NCBI RefSeq assembly: GCF_000003195.3
Contig: NC_012875.2
Span: 19,613,656 to 19,677,655, forward strand
Source of the DNA: Sorghum bicolor
Taxonomy: Eukaryota > Streptophyta > Magnoliopsida > Poales > Poaceae
Direction of reading: 5' to 3'
DNA length: 64,000 bases
Shown: positions 1-11,030 of the stretch, piece after piece
Layout of the letters: every line of letters begins with the position of its first letter
How positions within the stretch are numbered: position 1 is the stretch's first letter
Translations under genes and position numbers: made by a program
The notes under the pieces: generated by a model
Databases searched by the model: none
What the model was told of the DNA's origin: nothing
Seen by the model: the letters and a program-made list of their open reading frames with translations, nothing else

Positions 1-1023
1 TATTTGGAGACAATGTTAGTTTTGTTGCAAGATAGGTGCATAGTTTGTGCCTAATGCACCATAGTCTCAGAAACCATTTTTGACGCACATATTTGTACTC
101 CTAGATGAAGAGGCTCAAGTGGAAGCTCGGTCCGGTCTGTTTGGAGATAGTGCTAATCTTGATGCAAGATAGGTGCACGGTTTGCGTGGAACATACCATA
201 TGCTTGGAAATCAATTTGGATGCACCCGATGGAACTCCTTGATGACGTGTGTCATATGGAATCTCTCTTTGGTCTATTAAGAAACAGTGTTAGTTTCGGT
301 GCAAGAATATGTGCATGGTTTGCGCCTAATGCACCATAGTCTAAGAAACCATTTTGGAATCACCTGTTGGTACTTCGGTGAAGAGGGTCAAGTGGAAGCT
401 CGGTTTGATCTGTTTGGAGATAGTGCTAATCTTGATGCAAGATAGATGCACGGTCTGCATGGAACGTACCATATGCTTAGAAATTAATTTAGACGCACCG
501 GATAGAACTCCTTCATGATGTGTGTCATATGGAATCTCGCTTTGGTCCGTTCGTAGACATTGTAAGTTTTAGTGCAAGATAGTGCACAGTTTGCGCCTAA
601 TGCACGGTCTAGGAAACTATTTTGGATGCACTATTTGGTACTCCTGGGTGGAGAGGCTCAAGTGGAAGCTTGGTTTGGATAGTTTGGAGATAGTGCTAAT
701 CCTTATGCAAGGTAGGTGCATGGTTTGCATGGAACATATCGTATGCTTGGAAATCAATTTGGATGCACCCGATGGAACTCCTTGATGACATGTGTCATAT
801 TGTTAGTTTCGGTGCAAGATAGGTGCATAGTTTGCACCTAATGCACCATAGTCTAAGAAACCATTTTGGACGCACTTGTTAGTACTCCTAGGTGAAGGGG
901 CTCAAGTGGATGCTCGGTTCGGCCTGTTTGGAGATAGTGCTAATCTTAATGCAAGATAGGTGCACGGTTTGTATGGAACATACCAAATGCTTGGAAATCA
1001 ATCTGGACGCACATGATGGAACT
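1..1023 (+). repeat. Centromere-type 137-bp satellite array, left flank
   Basis: Tandem monomers of about 137 bp, recognisable by a 'tgcaagataggtgcac' box recurring near 27, 161, 299, 437, 571, 704, 809 and 949. Two monomer types alternate strictly. Type A continues 'ggaacataccatatgctt' and ends with the 'gatgacgtgtgtcatatgg' block; type B continues 'cctaatgcaccatagtct' and ends with 'gaagaggctcaagtgg'. The real period is therefore an A-B dimer of about 274 bp. One monomer is shortened by a deletion near 795. The length and motifs fit the CEN38/SCEN centromeric satellite of sorghum and sugarcane, recognised from memory only. The strand label is arbitrary. Confidence 0.85.
1019..1023. repeat. 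Left target-site duplication GAACT of the copia trimer
   Basis: GAACT directly precedes the TGAAAG terminus of LTR1 and recurs at 59577-59581 directly after the CTTTCA terminus of LTR4. Removing the insertion and one copy rejoins an intact type A satellite monomer, so this is the integration site of the whole 58.5-kb block. Confidence 0.93.
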
Positions 1024-1892
1024 TGAAAGTTCCTAATATGGCTAGAGGGGGGGTGAATAGCCTATTTAAAAATTCTACAAGAACACTAGAGCAAGAGGTT
1101 AGTAAATAACAAAGCGAAGCTTTTTGCTCTAGCTCTAAAGGGGTGTTTGCAAGCCACCTATCCAACAATTCTAGTTGATATAATCACTAGGCACACAAGA
1201 GCTAGGTCACTACTTACACTAGAAAGCTACCTAAAGTTTCTATACAAGTAAGAAAGCTACTCTAGTTTGCAGGAATGTAAAAAGATGGTTTGAACTTTAT
1301 ACCGCCGCGTAGAGGGGATGAACCAATCAATAATATGAAGTCCAATCACTGGGAGAAATCCAATGAACAATCACAAAGGTGACACACAATTTTTCTCCCG
1401 AGGTTCACGTGCTTGCCGGCACGCTACGTCCCCGTTGTGTCGACCAACACTTGGTGGTTCGGTGGCTAAGAGGTGTAGCACGAACCTCGTCCTCACTAGG
1501 ACACCACAAGAACCTACCCACAAGTGAGGTAACTCAATGACACGAGCACTTTACTAGAGTTACCTTTCGGCTCTCCGCTGGGGAAAGGTACAAGACCCCT
1601 CACAATCGCCGGGAGATGGCCACAAACAATCACCAACTCGTGCCAATCCTCCTCCGCTGCTCCAAGCCGTCTAGGTGGCGGCAACCACCAAGAGTAACAA
1701 GAAAACCGCAGCTAGAACGAAACCCAAGTGCCACTAGATGCAATCACTCAAGCAAATGCACTTGGAATCACTCCCAATCTCACAAAGATGTTTAATCTAT
1801 GAAGGAGATGTGTGGGAGGTGTTTGCTTAGGCTCACAAGGATGTCAAGTATGTTAGAATGCCAAGAGGGTACGCCCTAAGCCAGCCAAACAC

Positions 1893-1901
1893 ATATTTAT
1901 A
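1893..1901 (-). promoter_or_regulatory. TATA box of copia LTR1
   Basis: The minus strand reads TATAAATAT, a good plant TATA box. It lies just downstream (in minus orientation) of the CCGGAC repeat cluster and is conserved in all four LTRs. It implies transcription starting about 30 bp further on, near 1863; the start is inferred. Confidence 0.6.
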
Positions 1902-1953
1902 ACCTCTCAAGCAAATAGAGCCATTGGCTCTTTCACCGGGCAAAACACGGGGT

Positions 1954-2350
1954 CACCGGACGCTCTTAAAGGGGCACCGGACGCTCAACACCAGCGTCCG
2001 GTGCTCCAACGTCAGCCGCGTGTCAGAGTCTAACGGTAACCTGCAGAGCACCGGACGCTGAGCAGGTTTACACCGGACACGACCGGTGCACACCGGACCC
2101 ATGCGCAGAGAACTCCGCAAACTCGCAGGGTCACCGGACGGAAGCCACTAGACGCACCCTGAGCGTCCGGTGCTCACCGGACTCACACCCAAAGAGGGTT
2201 GCAAAACGCGCGGACACCGGACTCAGACCACCGGACGCTCCAGCTTGCGTCCGGTGCCTAGCGTCCGGTGCCTCACCCTAGCTGAGCCAGGCAGCCTGCA
2301 CACCGGACGCTCAGACACAGCGTCCGGTGCCTCTGAGCCAGCGTCCGGTG
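1954..2350. repeat. CCGGAC-motif cluster upstream of the LTR1 TATA box
   Basis: About sixteen copies of CACCGGACGCTC-like words or their reverse complement (GCGTCCGGTG) occur in under 400 bp, in mixed orientation and with irregular spacing. They occupy the position of an upstream enhancer relative to the minus-strand TATA box. The irregular spacing and palindromic core rule out a CRISPR array. Confidence 0.7.
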
Positions 2351-2956
2351 AGTGTTTTCTCAGCGAGAAACACTCCCGCGGCTTCACCAATTTTCCCACC
2401 GGCGCAATAGAAAATATGCACTTCATTTTCTCGAAAAGCGCCAAATCCCGCCGAGGAACCCATCCTCTCTCTACTCTTCAAACTCCACCTCCTTCTCAAA
2501 GTGTGCCAACACCACAACGTGTGTACCAACAAGTGCACGTGTGTTAGCATTTTCACAAACATTTTCTTCGAAGGAGTTAAGTTAGCTTACTAGGTTCTAA
2601 ATGCATGCACATGAATAATGACACCTAGTGGCACTTGATAACCGCTTAGCCAAAGAATTCCCCTCTTTATAGTACGGCTATCTATCCTAAATGTGATCAC
2701 ACCCTCTATGGTGTCTTGATCACCAAAACCAAAACCCTAAGCAATACCTTTGCCTTGATCTCCATAGGGTTTTGTTTTTCTCTTTCTTCTTTTCCAAGTT
2801 GAGCAATTGATCATCTTGTGGTCATCACCATCATCACCACAATCATCACTTGCTCCATCACTGGGCATGTACCAACCTCATTAAGTCTACACACACTTAG
2901 CATAGAGGTTAGTACTAGGGTTTCATCAATTATCCAAAACCAAACTAGGGCTTTCA

Positions 2957-4093
2957 ATCTCCCCCTTTTTGGTAATTGATGACAACCCTTTTTACAAAGA
3001 TTTTCAATAAAATTTTCTTGGATTCATGTTGCTTGCCCAAGCATTTTACCATGTGCAAAGTTTATGGACAAGTTTCATAAACCCAAATTGGTAGCAATTG
3101 CTCCCCCTACATATGTGCCAAGAGTTTGGATTTGAAAGCTTGCACATATGCTTTGAATAGGAAATATAGGATTCAATTTCTACCAAATGATGCTAAGGTG
3201 TAAAGAATGGACCTTTGAAGCGTGATACCAATCGGAGTTGCCAATGTACACCATCCTTAGCACCATTAGTAACTAGACATTCACAAAGACTAGAACACCC
3301 CGTGAGATCAACATTATAAACAAGGTTCTAATACCACTTGTGAAACAACTTAAAAGTCTAGTTACACTACCTATGCATGCTTGTTCTTCATTTCATCAAT
3401 CAAACCTATAACTAGCATACACCATACAAGCAAGGCAACGGAGAGAAAGCTTCTAAAGCTAATGCAAATGCAAGCAACCATATGTGATGCACATACAAAT
3501 GCAACATACAAGTTTATGAGCTTGCTCCCCTTACTTGTGTGCTTCAAAATTTTAATTGATCCCCATCCTTTATCATGTTACCTTCTTTTCTTTTACCATG
3601 TTACTCCCCTATCTTTAATCTTGGGAATTTCTCTCCCCCTTTGTCATCAAAGACCACAAAAGGTGAGCTCAAATTTTAGAAAGGTTAGTGTGAAACCATG
3701 TGAAGTGAGATCATTTTCCCAAATTGGTCCAATCTAGATTACTTGCCTGAGATATTTAACTCGGTTTGATCCAAGGACAAGCTTCTTCACACCTCCAAAT
3801 AAGGGTTATCTTGTACCATGTTGAGTTAAACACTTATAGCTCATATTCTAGATCAAACACTAGGATTTGTAAGCCCACAAACATGTCATATGCTACCACT
3901 AGATCAAGTCAATCATAGAAGCAATAGTGGTACCATACAAGTATCAAAGTCATTTGATTTTCATGAATGAGCCTAAGACAAGTAAAGGAATGACTAGATG
4001 CACTAAGCAAGTCCTTAGCATAGGATGAATGACATGTCAAACAATTTTACCTTGCTTTGCTCGAAGGAGAGGCATGTCATAAAGTGGGGTGCA
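2957..4093 (-). other. Unit 1 polypurine tract and 3' untranslated region
   Basis: The first 16 bases (2957-2972) are, on the minus strand, the CCAAAAAGGGGGAGAT polypurine tract that abuts the LTR and primes plus-strand DNA synthesis. The remaining 1.1 kb to the pol stop is AT-rich and has no supportable ORF on the element strand. SIRE relatives can carry an env-like gene here; none is visible. Confidence 0.85.
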
Positions 4094-6265
4094 TCAACAC
4101 ATATTTGAGAAGTCAAGTATGTTCAATTCATTCCTTAGCTTGCAAAACCTCTTCTCATCAAGTGGCTTGGTGAATATATCGGCAAGTTGATCATCGGTGC
4201 CTATACTCTCAATGCAAATGTCCTCTTTTTGTTCGTGATCTCTTATGAAGTGATGGCGGACATCTATGTGCTTTGTTCTTGAGTGTTGGACCGGATTGTT
4301 GGTGAGCTTCATGGCACTTTCATTGTCACATAGCAATGGCACTTCTTTGAAATTGATTCCAAAATCTTTCAATGTTGCCTTCATCCATAGGATTTGTGCA
4401 CAACAACTACCGGCTGCAATGTATTCCGCTTTGGCGGTTGATAGTGCAACACTATTTTGCTTCTTGGATGACCATGAGACAAGTGATCTACCCAATAGTT
4501 GACATGTGCCCGATGTGCTTCTTCTCTCAACTTTGCATCCCACATAGTCCGAGTCGGAATATCCAACAACTTCAAACTTTGCACCTTTGGGATACCACAA
4601 ACCAACATTTTGTGTATGCTTCAAGTACCTCAATATTCTCTTTGTTGCTTTCAAATGACTTTCTCTTGGTGAGGCTTGGAATCTTGCACACATGCATACA
4701 CTAAACATGACATCCGGTCTTGATGCGGTCACATAGAGTAGGCTTCCAATCATAGACCGATACAACTTTTGATCCACCATATTTCCACTTGTGTCACTAT
4801 CTAGGCTTCCATTTGTTCCCATTGGAGTGCTAATTGACTTTGCATCATCCATTCCAAACTTCTTGAGCATGTCTTTTATGTACTTGCCTTGACTCACAAA
4901 TGTGCCATTCTTTAATTGCTTGATTTGAAGACCAAGGAAGTAGCTAAGCTCTCCAATCATTGAGATCTCAAACTCATTAGCCATCATGTTGCCAAACTCC
5001 TCACAAAATTCTTGATTGGTTGATCCAAAAATGATATCATCAACATAGATTTGCAACACAAACAAGTCTTTGCCAATCTTCTTGGTGAAGAGAGTGGTGT
5101 CAACCTTGCCCATCTTGAAACCTTTAGAGAGTAAGAAATCTCTCAATCTCTCATACCATGCTCTCGGTGCTTGCTTCAAACCATACAATGCCTTTCTTAG
5201 CTTGTAAACATGGTTGGGTTTCTTGTCATCTTCAAAACCGGGAGGTTGCTCAACATAGACTTCTTCATTGATATAGCCATTGAGAAATGCACTCTTCACA
5301 TCCATTTGATATAGCTTGATATTATGAGCACAAGCATAGGCTAACAAGATCCTAATTGCTTCCAATCTTGCAACCGGGGCATATGTTTCACCAAAGTCAA
5401 GACCTTCAACTTGAGTATAGCCTTGTGCTACCAATCTTGCTTTGTTCCTTACAACTATCCCATCTTGATCTTGTTTGTTGCGAAAGACCCATCTAGTACC
5501 AATGACATTGTGATCACTAGGCCTCTCAACTAATTCCCATACTTGATTTCTCTGGAAATTGTTAAGCTCTTCATGCATAGCATTGACCCAATCAACATCT
5601 CTTAATGCTTCATCAATCTTCTTTGGCTCAATGTGAGACACAAAGGAGAAATGCTCAAAAAATGATGCTAGTCTTGATCTAGTTTGCACTCCTCTTTGAA
5701 TGTCACCTATGATATGATCCAATGGATGATCTCTTGCAATATTTGTTGGTTGGAGTATTTGCACTTGATTGCTTGCACTTGCTTGATCATGAGATGATGT
5801 ACTAGCTTGTTGATCTTGCACTTGAGTACCACTTGTACTAGCTTGATTTTGATCATGAGAACCACTAGCTTGCACATTAGAGGTAGGAATCACTTGATCT
5901 TTGTCATCTTCAACATCAATCACCTCTCTAGGCCTTAAACCACCAATGTCCATATTCTTCATTGCATCAGCCAATTGAGTGCCTCTCACATCATCTAGAT
6001 TCTCATCTTCCTCTTGAGAGCCATTGGTTTCATCAGACTCAACATCATGCACCTCTTCAAGAGTACCACTAGCCAAATTCCAAACTCTATAAGCTTTGCT
6101 AGTAGTGGAGTAACCAAGCAAGAAGCCTTCATCACATTTCTTTTCAAATTTACTCAATCTAGTGCCTTTCTTCAATATGTAGCATTTGCAACCAAAAACC
6201 CGAAAGTATGCTATGTCGGGCTTTCTTCCATTCAAGAGCTCATATGGAGTCTTCTCCATCATTGG
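4094..6265 (-). pseudogene. pol: Copia unit 1 pol, 3' part (RT and RNase H), cut off by Tekay-A
   Basis: Open reading of 722 residues from the [10 protein letters not shown] segment at the integrase C-terminal side to the end of pol. It contains reverse transcriptase with the YVDD active site and the [12 protein letters not shown] motif, followed by RNase H with GYSDSDY, CDNESA and the KHIDVRHHF block. The other half of the gene is at 21944-23004; Tekay-A inserted between the proline and methionine codons of a CHPMMEK stretch. Compared with units 2 and 3, the RNase H motif AEAEY reads AKAEY, so one acidic residue near the active site is lost. The usual TGA stop has become TCA, adding four residues before the next stop. 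It cannot give a full polyprotein from this locus. Confidence 0.92.
6261..6265. repeat. Left target-site duplication ATTGG of Tekay-A
   Basis: ATTGG precedes the TGTAACACC terminus and recurs at 21944-21948 after the TGTGACA terminus. Uninterrupted unit 2 has a single ATTGG at the matching site. Confidence 0.93.
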
Positions 6266-9054
6266 TGTAACACCCCAGTGTTATGGTTGCATCAAGCATG
6301 TGCATAGCATGAGCATCATCATTTACTCAAAGCATATCATGATCATCATCTATCTTGAGCCATGTCATTCTATGCAAAAATGTGTTTGAAATTGCTTAAA
6401 TAGGCTTCCTATGCTTATGTTTGAGTGAGCAATGCTTGTGTTTGTGCTTAATGCCTTGGTAATTAGTTTATCTATGCTTAACTTGATCTTGGGAACAATG
6501 TTCATGTTGGTCACTTTTCCAAAATATGCTTCTAAGTCATACTTATGAAAATAGGCCCTAGAAATCTCTTTTGCTTAGGCTTTTAAAAAGTGTTTCATAA
6601 AATGTTTGCATGTCAGAACTTCCTACAGCAAAGTTGTAGCAAAGTTTATAAGGAACAAAAGTTGTTTTATGGCCATCTCATGAAAATGATCACAAATAGC
6701 TCAAAAGTGGCCCACAAGGCAGATTTGGGGCTGTTTTCAACACTTAGAAAATTTTCGAAGTCCTGGGTGCTTTGCAGTTTGCTCGATCGGTTTTGGAAAC
6801 TCTATATCTTTCAATCCAGGCCGATCTGGCCTTTGCTCTAGTTGACAAAGTTGTAGATCTCGCCTAGTACTCCAAGTTTGTCAACTACGCCATCGCCTAA
6901 TTCGCTCAGGTTTGGAAGTTATTCAATACCAAAGTTGCTCTGACAGTCGACGATCGCGAGTTCTAATTCAGAGCCGAGCTCGCCGTCGTGGACGCCCAGC
7001 GCGACATCTGTCCGCCAGATGGCGCCCGTACGCCGGCGACGGCCCCGCTCGACGGCGCTGGCATGGACGCCACGGCGCCCCGCACTCACTCAGCGCCCGT
7101 CCATTCTCCTCCTCTCTCTCTCTCTCGCGCTCGCTCTGGCGGAAACGCCGTCGCCATTGCCGCCGAGAGCTTCGCCAGCTCCTCGCGCCCTCGCCTCTGC
7201 GTCTTGCTTCGCCTCCGAGCGCCTCCAAGTCCGCCTCGAGCTCCTCCATCTTCTCCACCCATCAGTTGGACGAGATCTCCCCGAGGTGAGCGGCATTTCG
7301 CAAGTTCTCCGTCGTCGGGTTCGCGGCCGTCGCGACACCGATTCCGGCGAACCTCGCCGCTGCTCCACCCTCGCTTCCTTTCTTCTCTTTGGTTAGCGTT
7401 AGGTTATGCTTAGGTCTCGGCGTCGGTCCACACCACGCCATTACGGCTTTGGTCTCACCGTCACGCGGGAACACGGCCACTGCACCGCCGTGCTCACCGC
7501 CGACGAGCACCTCGCACGTGAGCAGGATCACCGGAGCCGTTAGGGTTAGGCGCTCTTACCTCGAAAGCTCCGCGCTGACTCACTGATGCTTAAGCCGCCT
7601 TCCTCTGACGCTCTACCGGTCGGAGATGGCCGGCGTAAGCCGGAGTAGCTCCGCCGTGCCGCCATGGCCGACGGCGACCCCTCTCCGTAGCCAAAACCCT
7701 AGCATCTTCCCAGGAGCACGTTGGTGCCCTTTCCTTTTATTCAAAACTGGATTTTTGGCTTTCTTGCAAAAATCATATCTCCTGTTTCTGAGATCCAAAA
7801 ATTGTGAAACAAATTTTGTGTTGTTTCTTGAGATGGCTAGTATTTAATAAAAATATAAAATGAATCATGTTTTCTGAGAAATTATTTATTAAGGATTTAA
7901 TCTTGTTATTTATGGATAAATGCATATCTCTTGTTATACTGCTTAGTTTGCTTTGAAAATTTTACGGTGGTCTCTGCATGGCATTAGAGTGCTCTGATAA
8001 TTATTTCATGACTTTTGGAGCACTGCAGTTGTGTTATGTAATTTGTGTTTGAGATATGGCTTGTTTCTTTAAATAAATTATATAAAATAATTGGTGCTTA
8101 TGCTGGTGTTCTACTTTGGTAGTAAACTTGTTTATGGTATTCCTAAGATGTAAATAATCTGAAATCTATTGTTTGACACTATATAAGTCATGTTTATGAA
8201 TTTATGAAATAAATGCCTTGATACATGTTAAATGCATATCTTTAATTTGGTATGTGCAATTGCTGTGAAATTTTTATGGTGATGCTTTGATGATGTCCTT
8301 GTGCTTCTGTAATTTCTGTAGATTTTTCTGAGCATTTGAACTAGTATCTTGTAATTATGCTCTTATTTGGAGTTAATTAATAAATACCTTGTTAAGTAAA
8401 TGTTTTGGGGTTTTCATCTGATGATCTGGTAACTTTGTGATATGTTTGTGCTCTTAGGCTAGGTAGTTGGCATGGTTTGTGTTTTGATCATGTTATTAAA
8501 TAATTAACTATAGGGTTAAATGCTGTTCTGGACAGCAAGTGAACAATTTAACTTTGCTTAAGGATAACTTGACTTTCTGTGAAACTTGTCTAAATCAAAG
8601 TTGTTCTAAACTTATAGAGCCAGCTGTGGTTTAAATTTGAGGTCATTTGGCCAAGTAGTTTAAAAGTTATAGATGTTCCAAGTTGGGTTCCAGAAATAGG
8701 TGTTCTCTGTTTTTCTAGGACAGAACCTGGAACTTTGTTTAAATGACCAGTTTTAAGTATGAATCTTGCTGTCATGTCTAAAGATGAATTGTAGACAATT
8801 TCATAAGCTTTCCAGAATGTCCTTACTCATGTTTGTTGGACTTGTCTATCTTTAGTTATGATTTATTTTCTGAGTATACTTGTTTTGTGTTGCTTGCTGT
8901 TTTAGTAGCATGACAGGTCTTGGGTTGCATTAACTTGTTTATTTGTGTGAGCTTATATAACTTTTGCTCCGTAAATGAATGTCCAGTGAGTTGCTTGTGT
9001 TGTTAAGCATTCATCTTTAGCATGTGCATCTTCTTATTGTCCGAGCATGCAATA

Positions 9055-9233
9055 GGTGCACCGGACGTGGCAGTTTCCTTCGAGCTCCATGCGAACCCCA
9101 AAGGTCAGGAGGGCAGCCAGGAGGTGGAGGTCCAGCAAGCCGGACTCGAGGAGCCCGAAGAAGAAGTTGAGTGCCCGAATCACGAGCCGGCGTCGTTCGT
9201 GAAAGGCAAGCCCCGGAGCATTCTAAGTCTCCC
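9055..9233 (+). other. Conserved GC-rich island in the Tekay LTR, possible leader exon or small ORF
   Basis: A 180-bp GC-rich block between AT-rich flanks, open in one frame and encoding an acidic segment (GAPDVAVSFEL ... EEPEEEVECPNHEPASF). It is nearly identical in the diverged Tekay-B LTRs, while neighbouring bases differ more. The 3' LTR of Tekay-A carries an in-frame 15-bp deletion in it. An acceptor-like AATAG precedes it. It may be an exon of a spliced leader, a small peptide ORF, or an RNA or DNA element. I do not recognise a family. Confidence 0.35.
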
Positions 9234-9729
9234 TTATTTTCGAAAAGTTTACTTAATATGTTATATCTATTGATGCATTACGTCTAGGAGTTGTGATGAA
9301 ACTGTTGCTGCATTTTACTCTATCCTTGTCCAGATAACTCACCCTCCCTGGTTGTAGAGTTAGGATCGAGTAGCAGCTTAGATATGCTTTAATCGGTAGA
9401 AGTCGGGTGATATCCTGTCATCCGCGCGATATAGGGTTATGTCGGATCACGATGGTCTATATGTGCTATCGTGGGTGGAACCTGATTAATTTGACTTAAG
9501 CCGGGCGGAGTTTTGCAAGAGTGTAGTAACTCCGTCTGTGGCAGCTAAGGACTGATCGTTGTACGTCCTCTTGTCATGTTGAACGCATGCCTAACACTTA
9601 GTTGGCCGGATAACTCGTTCCGACCGCGAAGCCGAGTAGTATGACTCAGGCCGGAAGACCGGCAAGTATAAAGTGCGCAATACCGGAGGAAGTGCGGTGT
9701 GCGGGGGACCATTGGCGTAAGCCCAAAGG

Positions 9730-9738
9730 CAGGTGAGT
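9730..9738 (+). promoter_or_regulatory. Candidate 5' splice donor in the Tekay-A leader
   Basis: CAG|GTGAGT with the intron starting at 9733. The same site is present in Tekay-B. Together with AAG|GTGAGT at 10145-10153 (intron start 10148) and an acceptor at 10272 it would allow leader introns of about 540 or 125 nt. Use of the site is not shown by sequence alone. Confidence 0.35.
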
Positions 9739-10144
9739 TAAAATTCCTGACCTCCCTGGCAGAGTGGTAGCCCTGGGAGTGCGGCGCTGATCGGAGCCGC
9801 GATTCCTGAGTCGTACCAAAGGTGACCCTTTGGCTCTCCCGGCAGGGGATGCTTGGGTGAGTGCTAGGAATAACCCTCCAGCTGGATAGGAATTCGATTC
9901 GAATCGCCGTCTCTCCCGGTTAGTGAGAACTTGACAGAGGAGCGGCAAACGTAGCATTCACTAATGAACTTGGTTCGTGATAATGATGATAGCAAGAAGA
10001 ACATATGATGAATTTGATATGGTTAATATTGTTTGTAATAATCAAGTGATGTGTTGTAGTACAGGTGCTAATCTAGTGGTAGGCTGATGATAAACAAATA
10101 TGATGCTCTTAAAATAACTTAGTTGTAAGTTAAGCTTTTGGCAA

Positions 10145-10153
10145 AAGGTGAGT
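10145..10153 (+). promoter_or_regulatory. Second candidate 5' splice donor in the Tekay-A leader
   Basis: AAG|GTGAGT, intron start at 10148, conserved in Tekay-B. Paired with the acceptor CCACCTGTTGCAG ending at 10272 it gives a 125-nt intron, a normal plant size. Confidence 0.35.
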
Positions 10154-10259
10154 CAACCAGCTCCACTTAAGATTTAGCCTTGCATGATCCTTGGTGTCTT
10201 TTGTGTTTTACTAGACGGGTAAGTCTAGCTGAGTACATCCTCGTACTCAGGGTTTATTC

Positions 10260-10272
10260 CCACCTGTTGCAG
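10260..10272 (+). promoter_or_regulatory. Candidate 3' splice acceptor in the Tekay-A leader
   Basis: CCACCTGTTGCAG|ATG: a short pyrimidine-rich run ending in CAG, conserved in Tekay-B apart from a G/T change in one LTR. Confidence 0.35.
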
Positions 10273-11021
10273 ATGATATCTTCTATGACGGTTTCTGCAA
10301 GACCTGTCTCCATCCCGCTGGGGATGAGGACTAACCGTTGGGCACGGTTCTCTACTCTTCTCGTCTATGATGCTTTTGGAAGGATGGCATAGACTCTGGC
10401 AGTAACAAAGTTGTGAACTGAACTTTGAACAAATGTGTGTAACTATTTTGCTTCCGCTACTTCAAACTTGGGTTGTAATAACTTAATGACTCCGATGTGG
10501 TGCCGCTTCGTCGGCAATGAATGACTATGTAACATTCGTTGTGTTTATGCTGAACTATTACGATCTTGGTTTGTTGCGAGTTGGTTTGAAGTCCTTCGTG
10601 ATTTCGATTGACTACCGGGATTATATGGGCTCAAGTTTAGAAACTTGATTGTTTGACGATCGTTTCTGCACTTGAACTCTTATAATTTGGTCGGTTCTGT
10701 GACAGCTGGCATCGGAGCAAGTTCAGCATTATAAATGCAGCGTTTGTGTATTTAAAACAAAAGAGTTTTTAAATAAAATGGTGTTTAATAAATAATCAAG
10801 TTATGCCAGTGGTCGAATCCTCCTTGCCCACATAAGGACTCTAGGTGGCTATTTAAGTACTGACTTGGGGGGTTTTAATTATGCATCTCTGGCAGTACTC
10901 AGGTATGGATGTGTGATGACCGCACTATGCTGCCCTGTGGTCTAATGGTGGAGGTAGCCGTCATATGTGAATTAGCCACATATGTCGCTAGATTTAAATT
11001 ATGCAACGTCGCACCTACGCT

Positions 11022-11030
11022 CAGGTAAGT
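11022..11030 (+). promoter_or_regulatory. Consensus 5' splice donor of Tekay-A (shared by extra ORF and gag)
   Basis: CAG|GTAAGT matches the plant donor consensus exactly; the intron would start at 11025. The same nonamer occurs in Tekay-B at 46746-46754. Spliced to the acceptor at 11522 the intron is 498 nt, the same length in both elements. Spliced to the acceptor at 12965 it is 1941 nt and removes the extra ORF. Confidence 0.55.

Larger units (their letters stand above)
1024..2956 (-). repeat. Copia LTR1 (3' LTR of unit 1)
   Basis: 1933 bp, TGAAAG...CTTTCA, directly followed by the unit 1 polypurine tract at 2957. It differs from the other LTRs at its terminus (AAGTTCC where they have AAGGTCC) and at several private sites. 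It shares at least five variants with LTR4 against LTR2 and LTR3. For a minus-strand element this is the downstream, polyadenylation-side LTR. Confidence 0.93.
6266..10704 (+). repeat. Tekay-A 5' LTR
   Basis: 4439 bp, TGTAACACC...TGTGACA. Its first bases form a small palindrome (TAACAC, CCCA, GTGTTA). A GC-rich core at about 6960-7710 holds a CT microsatellite and looks unlike the AT-rich rest. Relative to the 3' LTR it lacks about 130 bp, chiefly around 7698 and 7731, apparently by small deletions. A CTATATAAG box at 8180-8188, conserved in Tekay-B, is the most plausible TATA element, but the transcription start cannot be fixed from sequence. Many overlapping ORFs in the GC-rich core are compositional and are not called. 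Confidence 0.92.

Noticed and set aside
1954..2350. Possible CRISPR-like repeat array
   Set aside because: Short palindromic words in mixed orientation at irregular spacing, inside an LTR of a plant element.
2170..2585. ORFs over the CCGGAC cluster in each copia LTR
   Set aside because: Open only because the motif repeats lack stops; they sit in promoter sequence and run on both strands at once.
3381..3737. Plus-strand ORF of 118 residues beside unit 1 (also 27490-27846)
   Set aside because: Antisense to the copia 3' untranslated region, with no homology I recognise; disrupted in unit 3 by Tekay-B.
2957..4093. Env-like gene expected in some SIRE elements
   Set aside because: No minus-strand ORF of useful length between pol and the polypurine tract in any unit.
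4266..4704. Plus-strand ORFs opposite copia RT and RNase H
   Set aside because: Mirror frames of a real coding region.
6912..7531. Many overlapping ORFs on both strands in the GC-rich LTR core (also 18013-18701, 39005-39789, 50256-51040)
   Set aside because: GC-rich DNA is poor in stops; the frames are not conserved between sublineages and no domain is recognisable.
9646..9957. Minus-strand 103-residue ORF in the Tekay LTR (also 20885-21196)
   Set aside because: Antisense to the element, and in Tekay-B reduced or deleted (36759); conserved only because the LTR is.
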